Below, one piece after another: positions 1-4,666 of a stretch of DNA of 7,027 nt. A model generated the notes under the pieces. It did not search any database. It saw only the letters and a list, made by a program, of their open reading frames with translations, and was not told the origin of the DNA. The DNA is from Nitrospiria bacterium. GTDB lineage: Bacteria; Nitrospirota; CAKKRA01; 9FT-COMBO-42-15. Where the stretch lies: positions 1 through 7,027 of the forward strand of contig CAKKST010000112.1 in assembly GCA_919903585.1 (NCBI GenBank). The letters are read 5' to 3'. The position numbers were made by a program, and so were the translations under genes. Every line of letters starts with the position of its first letter. The first letter of the stretch is position 1.

Positions 1-1
1 A

Positions 2-331
2 CAAAAACTCCAGAAAAAGATTAAATATTTATCAGAAAGGCTGAAGGAATTAGAAAACTTAAAATATGTGGGAGATATAAGGCAGAAGGGGTTCATGGTG
101 GGAATTGAGCTTGTTAAGGACAAAGAAGCAAAAGAACCATATCCGCTTGAAGATAAAATCGGCATAAAGGTAATTAAAGAGGCAAGAAAACATGGCGTAA
201 TTATCAGGCCGCTCGGAAATATTATTGTACTGATGCCGCCATTAAGCATTAAGATAAACGAATTAAAGAAGATTTTGGATGTGGTTTATATGTGTATAAG
301 GGATGTAACGGAAGGAAACAAATTGGTGTAG
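2..331 (+). CDS. bioA: Adenosylmethionine-8-amino-7-oxononanoate aminotransferase, C-terminal part (5' end outside window)
   Basis: This is the last 109 codons of a PLP-dependent class III aminotransferase, open from the window edge to a TAG stop. The stretch VGDIRQKGFMVGIELV followed by RPLGNIIVLMPPLSI is the characteristic C-terminal small domain of BioA. BioA uses S-adenosylmethionine as amino donor to convert 8-amino-7-oxononanoate to 7,8-diaminononanoate in cytoplasmic biotin synthesis. The PLP-binding lysine lies upstream of the window and cannot be checked. The GTG at 68 is an internal valine codon, not a start: the frame is open before it and reads QKLQKKIKYLSERLKELENL, a normal BioA helix. 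The gene converges on the minus-strand J-domain gene, with 8 bases between the stop codons and no obvious terminator there. The general aminotransferase assignment is very safe. BioA specifically rests on recognising the C-terminal motif. Confidence 0.9.
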   Translation, partial: QKLQKKIKYLSERLKELENLKYVGDIRQKGFMVGIELVKDKEAKEPYPLEDKIGIKVIKEARKHGVIIRPLGNIIVLMPPLSIKINELKKILDVVYMCIRDVTEGNKLV

Positions 332-339
332 TGGTGCCC

Positions 340-1011
340 CTACTCGTTCTTCCCCTTCTTACAAAACATCATGTAGCTTTCCGCCACCCTCTTTGGATCA
401 AGACCGATAGCCCTTGCATATTGCATAAGGTAATTTTTTAGATAAACCTCTGTTGGAAGGCGCTGGTATTTATCCCCCTCAATATGCTCTAAATAGATTA
501 TGCTTATCCTTGTCTTATCAGCAATGGAATTAAGGGTCATCCCCTTCCTTTCCCTTATCAGTTTCAGCATCTTGCCATTAAACTCAACACCTTCGTAGGT
601 CTCTGTATCCTTGTGTGGAGCGCTCTCCTGTGGGGGATGCCGATCAGTCTCTTTACCGGTGGCATAATAGCTTGGCATAACCTTTTCTTCTTTTTGCTCA
701 GCAGCAGGAGGGCTCGGTTTAATGGCTTCCTTTGTATCAGTGTAGTATCTGAAGTCTATCACATCAAGCCCTGCAGACAGCCTCCTGTCATACTCTTCCC
801 TTGACTTGCTGAAACTCAATGCCCTGTATGCCGCCTCAACTGCCTCCAGTATCTCATTACACTCCTCCTGCGTAAAAAGGGAATAGGTGGCAGGAGACTC
901 CCCACTGTAGGTCTCCTTTGCCCTCCTGTATGCCTCCTCAATCTCTTTATATGAGGCATCAGGCCTTATCTCTAATATCTCATAATAATTCTGATTCCGA
1001 AACATCTTCAT
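340..1011 (-). CDS. Degenerate J-domain protein with C-terminal RodZ-type helix-turn-helix
   Basis: This is a 223-residue cytoplasmic protein with two domains. Residues about 8-77 look like a DnaJ J-domain (NYYEILEI at the start, EAYRALSFSKSREEYDRRL at the end), but the HPD tripeptide needed to stimulate DnaK is absent. The expected YHPD position reads YSGE, around residues 35-38. A polar, proline-rich linker (about 95-140) joins it to a helix-turn-helix at about 146-210 (LKLIRERKGMTL, TRISIIYLEHIEGD, RLPTEVYLKNYL, YARAIGLD), which resembles the HTH_25 domain of RodZ. No membrane segment follows, so it is not RodZ itself. The ATG lies one base after the TGA of the upstream ATPase gene, so the two are almost certainly cotranscribed and probably translationally coupled. 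A second ATG two codons in is possible. The role is unknown. A DNA- or protein-binding partner of the ATPase is inferred from the pairing. Confidence 0.8.
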   Translation of the reverse strand: MKMFRNQNYYEILEIRPDASYKEIEEAYRRAKETYSGESPATYSLFTQEECNEILEAVEAAYRALSFSKSREEYDRRLSAGLDVIDFRYYTDTKEAIKPSPPAAEQKEEKVMPSYYATGKETDRHPPQESAPHKDTETYEGVEFNGKMLKLIRERKGMTLNSIADKTRISIIYLEHIEGDKYQRLPTEVYLKNYLMQYARAIGLDPKRVAESYMMFCKKGKNE

Positions 1012-1012
1012 A

Positions 1013-1972
1013 TCAGAAATGCTCTTCCTCTATCTCCTTATTCATAATTATATTCTTGGCAATTCGCTCAATGCACTTTGCAGGCCTTGAATTAGGATAT
1101 TCAAGCAGCAGCGGCCGCCTCCTGCGGACAGACTGCCACACACACTCATCATATTCAACATGGCCAACATAGCTGATATTGATCCCAAAATACTTTAGGC
1201 AGGTGCTCTTGATAGAAAAACCTATGTTAATATCACCCTTTGTCCTCACACTATTAATTATCAGTTTGGGCCTGAGTTTCAGCACCTCATTCTTAAATCT
1301 CTGGCCAATCTCATTATCAATTGACTCAACATAATTAAGCAGCTCTACAGGCGTTCTGATGCCGAGTTCATTCTTCCTGTCCATCGCATTAACTATGATA
1401 TCTCTGATCCTCGCGTCATTAATCATCCTTTTAAGCCGCCTGAAAAATACACTCTTTATAAATCTGTAGGCATTCTCAATAGATGTAGGCTCCGGGGTGA
1501 CAATAATTATACCATCATTGGCAATTAAAAAGAAATCCAGTGTATTAAAGGCAGTACCTGCACCGAGGTCAAGGAGGATATATTCAGTATCAAGGGATAT
1601 TAACTGGCGGAGAAGCCTTATCTTCTGGGTATAGCTGGTATTTGCCACCTCAAGATAATCCTCTGCCCCGCTTATAAGGCGCAGATTGGGTATACCTGTG
1701 TTTATGATAACATCCTTAATATCCGGAACCTTTTTCCTGATAAAATCTGAAAGGGTTACATTTGGGTATGGTGTGCCGAGGCAGGAATGGAGGTTGGCGC
1801 CGCCGAGGTCAGCATCAACTAACAATACCTCCTTGCCTGCCCTTGAGAGGCATATCCCTAAGCTTGAGGTAATAAGGCTTTTGCCCGACCCCCCCTTGCC
1901 TCCTCCAATTGCCCATATCTGGCTTCTTGGATGGCCGCTGCCATTACCATTATTTTTAACATCAAAAGGCAT
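1013..1972 (-). CDS. MinD/ParA-family P-loop ATPase, function unassigned
   Basis: This is a 319-residue protein of the SIMIBI MinD/ParA class. The deviant Walker A motif GKGGSGKS is at residues 25-32, with signature lysine 26 and P-loop lysine 31. Switch I with VDADLGGANLH is at 52-62, and the Walker B-like ILLDLGAGT is at 132-140. Such ATPases dimerise on ATP and position cellular structures or regulate partners. The body resembles the FlhG/FleN and orphan MinD group. However, the N-terminus has no FlhG-type DQAxxLR motif, and I see no clear amphipathic MinD membrane-targeting helix at the C-terminus, so I do not name it. No flagellar or division genes are nearby. The ATG start has a strong AAGGAG Shine-Dalgarno sequence at 1980-1985, with 7 bases spacing. 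The TGA stop nearly abuts the J-domain/HTH gene, which is the likely functional partner. It is divergent from the DUF3047 gene. Confidence 0.9.
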   Translation of the reverse strand: MPFDVKNNGNGSGHPRSQIWAIGGGKGGSGKSLITSSLGICLSRAGKEVLLVDADLGGANLHSCLGTPYPNVTLSDFIRKKVPDIKDVIINTGIPNLRLISGAEDYLEVANTSYTQKIRLLRQLISLDTEYILLDLGAGTAFNTLDFFLIANDGIIIVTPEPTSIENAYRFIKSVFFRRLKRMINDARIRDIIVNAMDRKNELGIRTPVELLNYVESIDNEIGQRFKNEVLKLRPKLIINSVRTKGDINIGFSIKSTCLKYFGINISYVGHVEYDECVWQSVRRRRPLLLEYPNSRPAKCIERIAKNIIMNKEIEEEHF

Positions 1973-2034
1973 AAAACCTCTCCTTAATATTAAATTTAAC
2001 TCATACCCCCTTTTTTTTCAAGTCCTTTTATGTT

Positions 2035-2040
2035 ATTATA
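2035..2040 (-). promoter_or_regulatory. Candidate -10 element for the ATPase/HTH operon
   Basis: In the 79-base divergent gap the minus strand carries a perfect TATAAT. This would give a leader of roughly 55 bases before the ATPase start codon. The matching -35 region is poor (TGGTAA at 18 bases spacing) and falls inside the start of the divergent DUF3047 gene. An alternative minus-strand pair, TTGAAA at 2016-2021 and TAAATT at 1993-1998 with 17 bases spacing, would leave almost no leader before the Shine-Dalgarno sequence. This is a motif match only. Confidence 0.3.
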
Positions 2041-2051
2041 TCGGAAGTTTT

Positions 2052-3053
2052 ATGAATCTTACCAGATTTTTAATCTTAATAGGACTTCTACTCATTTTAT
2101 CCGCCGGCTATCTGCACGGCTCAATAGTAGCAGATATTACACCTGACAGAAAAGGTAATATCCCAAAGGGCTGGGAGCTGAAGGAGTGGAATGGAAAGGC
2201 AGATATACTGATTGAAAATGAGAATGGAAACAACCTCTTCCATCTAAAAAGCAGCAAAAGCAGCTTTGCCCTGCATAAGGAGCTAAAATTTAACTTAAAA
2301 GAATACCCCATAATCAGATGGAAATGGAAGGTAGCACGGCTTCCTGACGGCGGAGATGTGAGGAACAAAAAGATGGATGATCAGGCAGCCCAAATTTATG
2401 TGGTCTTTCCCAGATTCCCTGCCATGGTAAAGAGCAGGGTTATTGGGTACATCTGGGAATCATCTGCGCCATCAGGCTCAATTACAGAGAGCAAAAAACG
2501 CTTACATACCAAATATATTGTGCTGCAAAGCGGAAAAGAAAGGCTTGGGGAATGGATTGAGGAAAAGAGGAATGTATATGCCGACTACAAGATGCTCTTT
2601 AATGAAGACCCTCCTCCTGTTGGAAAGATATCCATTATGATAGATTCTGATGATACAAAGAGCAGTGCAGAGAGCTTTTTCAGCGAGATAATATTTGAAA
2701 AAGAGCCTTTCATGTTTGCAGAGGCGCCAAGGCCAGCAGAAAAAGAAGGGGCTGGTTTAACTGAAGAAAAAAGGGCAGGAGAAACAGTATCAGGGGAGGG
2801 AGAATCGCCTGTTACACAAAAGGAATCTGAGGTTAAAAAAGATGAAAGTAAAAAAATAACACGGGCATTGAAAGGTCTCTGGCCGAGAAAGAAGCCTACT
2901 GCTAAAGAGGCTGCTGAAAAGGCCATGCCCGAGCCCACACCTGCTGAAAGGGAGCCGGAAATAGGAATATATCTCATAATAGGCATCCCTATTTTAATCC
3001 TTATAATTGTTGTACTGATAGTGAAAGCCAAAGGCGCACCTCCCCCATTTTAG
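2052..3053 (+). CDS. DUF3047 domain protein with signal/anchor and C-terminal transmembrane segment
   Basis: This is a 333-residue protein. Residues 4-22 form a hydrophobic signal peptide or anchor. Residues about 28-220 match the DUF3047 family: GWELKEWNGKADI, PIIRWKWKV (86-94), DDQAAQIYVVFP (109-120), an IGYIWESSAPSGS stretch, GEWIEEKRNVYADYKMLF (166-183) and ISIMIDSDDT with SAESFF (193-210). These proteins are exported and have no established biochemical function. After the domain comes a charged Lys/Glu/Pro-rich linker (about 223-303), then a strongly hydrophobic segment (about 304-325) ending in KAKGAPPPF, so the protein may be membrane-attached at both ends. The frame is open far upstream to 1686, but that part antiparallels the ATPase gene. 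The ATG at 2052 is preferred because it opens the signal sequence and has GGAAG at 2043-2047. It is divergent from the ATPase gene and 136 bases upstream of the glycosyltransferase. Confidence 0.85.
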   Translation: MNLTRFLILIGLLLILSAGYLHGSIVADITPDRKGNIPKGWELKEWNGKADILIENENGNNLFHLKSSKSSFALHKELKFNLKEYPIIRWKWKVARLPDGGDVRNKKMDDQAAQIYVVFPRFPAMVKSRVIGYIWESSAPSGSITESKKRLHTKYIVLQSGKERLGEWIEEKRNVYADYKMLFNEDPPPVGKISIMIDSDDTKSSAESFFSEIIFEKEPFMFAEAPRPAEKEGAGLTEEKRAGETVSGEGESPVTQKESEVKKDESKKITRALKGLWPRKKPTAKEAAEKAMPEPTPAEREPEIGIYLIIGIPILILIIVVLIVKAKGAPPPF

Positions 3054-3074
3054 TGGACACAAGGTTATAATAGG

Positions 3075-3102
3075 CTGCCATAGCCTCCAGTAGGGCTGGC
3101 AG
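3075..3102 (+). other. Imperfect hairpin in the gap between DUF3047 and glycosyltransferase genes
   Basis: The 136-base gap at 3054-3189 holds no gene that I recognise. Within it CTGCC (3075-3079) and AGCC (3082-3085) can pair with GGCT (3094-3097) and GGCAG (3098-3102). This gives a 9-pair stem with a two-base bulge and an 8-base loop. No T-run follows, so it is not a typical intrinsic terminator. It may be a chance structure or a processing or attenuation site. Confidence 0.3.
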
Positions 3103-3189
3103 GTCTATCTGGCATTCTGAAGCGCTAAGACAGCAAAAGGCAAATAATTGTTGCTTTAAACTCAGGGGTAATGATAATATTGCTGTCAC

Positions 3190-3960
3190 ATGGCCTTACC
3201 AAAAATATCTGTAACAATCATTACACACAATGAAGAGGAAAATATAGAGGATTGCCTGAAAAGTGTAAGATGGGCTGATGAGATAGTTGTTGTTGATTCG
3301 TATAGCACAGACAAGACCGTAGAGATTTGCAAAAAGTATAAGGTAAAAACAGTCAAAAATAAATGGCTTGGATATTCAAACCAGAAGAATTTGGCAATTG
3401 ATAAGGCAAGGAATGAATGGATATTGAGCATTGATGCTGATGAGCGAATTACAAAGGAACTTTTGGACGAGATCAGAAAGGAATTTGAGAAGGATATTCC
3501 CATTGATGGTTTCTACATTGCAAGAAAAAACTTCTTTTTAGGCAGATGGATAAGGCACTGCGGATGGTATCCTGATTATAATCTGAGATTGTTTAAGAGG
3601 AGTAAAGGCAGGTTTATTGAAAGAGAGGTGCATGAAAAGGCAGAGGTTAAGGGAGAAACTAAATTTCTTAAGCACCCATTAGAGCATTATACATACAAGA
3701 CCCTCAGCGATTTCATCTCAAGGCTTGATAGATATTCAACACTCTCAGCAATTGAGCTTCATAAAAAAGGAAGAACGGCAGGATGGCCTCATCTTACAGT
3801 AAGGCCTGTAACAATGTTTTTGAGGATGTATTTTTTAAAAAAGGGTTTTCTTGAGGGATTTTATGGTATACTGCTCTCAGGGCTTTATTCCTTCTATACC
3901 TTTTCAAAATATGCAAAGCTGTGGGAGATAGAGAAAAAAGAAAAGAAACATAGAACATAA
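3190..3960 (+). CDS. Family 2 glycosyltransferase, WaaE/KdtX-like (LPS core type)
   Basis: This is a 256-residue inverting GT-A glycosyltransferase. The N-terminus PKISVTIITHNEEENIEDCL is the classic GT2 nucleotide-sugar-binding start. VVVDSYSTDKT (33-43) is the next conserved strand-loop, and the DXD-like metal/nucleotide site is D82-A-D84 within LSIDADERIT. The mid part, with FFLGRWIRHCGWYPDYNLRLF and GRFIEREVHEK, is typical of the WaaE-like subfamily, which adds glucose to the LPS inner core at the cytoplasmic face of the inner membrane. The C-terminal hydrophobic and basic segment (about 200-256) is probably membrane-associated. The exact sugar and acceptor cannot be read from sequence. 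The start is the only ATG after an in-frame TAA at 3175. The Shine-Dalgarno sequence is weak (AGGGG about 20 bases upstream). The Dsb-like gene follows after 20 bases, so the two may be cotranscribed. Confidence 0.88.
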   Translation: MALPKISVTIITHNEEENIEDCLKSVRWADEIVVVDSYSTDKTVEICKKYKVKTVKNKWLGYSNQKNLAIDKARNEWILSIDADERITKELLDEIRKEFEKDIPIDGFYIARKNFFLGRWIRHCGWYPDYNLRLFKRSKGRFIEREVHEKAEVKGETKFLKHPLEHYTYKTLSDFISRLDRYSTLSAIELHKKGRTAGWPHLTVRPVTMFLRMYFLKKGFLEGFYGILLSGLYSFYTFSKYAKLWEIEKKEKKHRT

Positions 3961-3963
3961 AAA

Positions 3964-3970
3964 AAGGAGG
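3964..3970 (+). promoter_or_regulatory. Ribosome binding site fixing the start of the selenoprotein gene
   Basis: AAGGAGG lies 10 bases before the ATG at 3981. It is the best Shine-Dalgarno match in this part of the window. It supports translation from an ATG that lies upstream of an in-frame TGA, so it argues that the region before the TGA is coding. Confidence 0.75.
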
Positions 3971-3980
3971 TTTTAGAATA

Positions 3981-4598
3981 ATGAAAAAAATTAGTGTAAT
4001 AGTCAGTTTAGTAATTATCTTTATGCTGTCAGGAAGTTCCAGCAGTACAGCAGGACAGGGGATGATTGGCGGAACCACTGTAACTGTTGAACCTGCAATG
4101 ACCCGCGGCCATGAAAAGGCGCCTGTCACAATCTATGAGTTCTCAAGTTATCAATGACCATTCTGCAAAAGGGTCCAGCAGGTGCTGGAGCAGATTCAAA
4201 AGGAATACGGTAACAAGGTAAGACACATCTATAAAGATTTTCCGCTGGGAGGCCAGATATATTCAGAGCCTGCTGCAATTGCAGCGCGTTGTGCTGCTAA
4301 GTCTGGAAAGTTCTGGGAATATCACAACGAATTATATAATAACCAGAGCAGCCTTGGCCCTGCCTTATTTGAGCAGATTGCATCAAGGCTCGGCCTGCCG
4401 ATGAATGACTGGAAGAAATGCACAGAGGATATCAAGATTAAAGAGGCAGTTAGAAACGACTTAAACGAAGGGATTAAGCTCGGTGTGACAGGTACCCCAA
4501 CATTCTTTATTAATGGAAAAAAGGTTGTTGGCGCCCTCCCCCTTGAGAATTTTAAGTTGGTAATTGATGAGGAGTTGAAGAAGACAAATAAGAAATAG
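3981..4598 (+). CDS. Exported DsbA-family thiol oxidoreductase, probable selenoprotein (Sec59 encoded by TGA at 4155-4157)
   Basis: This is one reading frame of 206 codons with a single internal TGA at codon 59. Residues 1-24 form a signal peptide (KK, then a hydrophobic core, then SSSSTA before GQG) with no lipobox cysteine, so the product is probably periplasmic. After a short linker, APVTIYEFSSYQ (47-58) leads directly into TGA-Pro-Phe-Cys62. In Cys homologues this position reads YQCPFC, so the TGA replaces the nucleophilic first cysteine of the CxxC active site, giving UPFC. The rest is a standard DsbA-like thioredoxin fold with helical insert: YKDFPL, AARCAAKSGKFWEYHNELY, and the cis-proline loop GVTGTPTFFING with Pro173. 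Two further cysteines are at 104 and 147. Family role: thiol-disulfide exchange in the cell envelope. The gene is 20 bases behind the glycosyltransferase and ends at a long hairpin. The alternative is a nonsense mutation at the cysteine codon, but the SECIS-like hairpin behind the TGA makes recoding more likely. Confidence 0.85.
4162..4194 (+). promoter_or_regulatory. Putative bacterial SECIS element for Sec insertion at 4155-4157
   Basis: The upper stem TCCAGC (4174-4179) pairs with GCTGGA (4184-4189), closing a four-base AGGT loop (4180-4183). A lower stem TCTGC (4162-4166) pairs with GCAGA (4190-4194), with seven unpaired bases AAAAGGG on the 5' side. The loop begins 22 bases after the TGA. 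In bacteria the SECIS lies inside the coding region just after UGA, and SelB reads a loop containing guanine. The E. coli fdhF element also presents AGGU at the start of its apical loop. No folding energy was calculated. The E. coli bulged U is not evident here, and bacterial SECIS elements vary between phyla. Confidence 0.7.
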
Positions 4599-4621
4599 AA
4601 ATTTATCTATTGCGACTAATC

Positions 4622-4658
4622 TGTCATTGCGAGCACCCGAAGGGTGCTCGCAATGACA
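4622..4658 (+). terminator. 17-bp perfect stem-loop between convergent genes, dispersed-repeat-like, likely terminator
   Basis: TGTCATTGCGAGCACCC pairs perfectly with its reverse complement across a GAA loop. It sits 24 bases after the Dsb-like stop and 8 bases from the acs stop. ATTTTGTCTT follows on the + strand, so intrinsic termination of the + strand genes is plausible. The minus-strand side has no T-run, although a stem this strong could still slow acs transcripts. The TGTCATTGCGAGC core is of a type I recognise from dispersed palindromic repeats in many bacterial genomes, so it may be a repeat copy recruited as a terminator. Whether other copies exist cannot be seen here. Confidence 0.7.
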
Positions 4659-4666
4659 ATTTTGTC

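Noticed and set aside
1013..1015. TGA at the end of the ATPase gene as a second recoded codon
   Set aside because: The protein has its expected full length there, the next gene starts one base later, and there is no redox motif or SECIS-like hairpin, so it is an ordinary stop.
1686..2051. N-terminal extension of the DUF3047 frame upstream to 1686
   Set aside because: This part is antisense to the start of the ATPase gene, including its Walker A region, and its translation is proline/leucine-rich shadow sequence. The signal peptide begins at 2052.
2585..3031. Minus-strand 148-codon open frame inside the DUF3047 gene
   Set aside because: It is a serine/phenylalanine-rich shadow of the Lys/Glu-rich coding strand. 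The + strand gene is supported by domain and signal sequence.
3001..3189. Minus-strand open frame of 62 codons
   Set aside because: It overlaps the end of the DUF3047 gene antisense, lacks a Shine-Dalgarno sequence, and its product matches nothing I recognise.
4182..4598. A 138-residue protein starting at GTG 4182
   Set aside because: The GTG lies in the SECIS-like loop and first stem base, has no Shine-Dalgarno sequence, and would remove the active site and signal peptide. The frame is open in domain-coherent fashion from the ATG at 3981 apart from the TGA at the Cys position.
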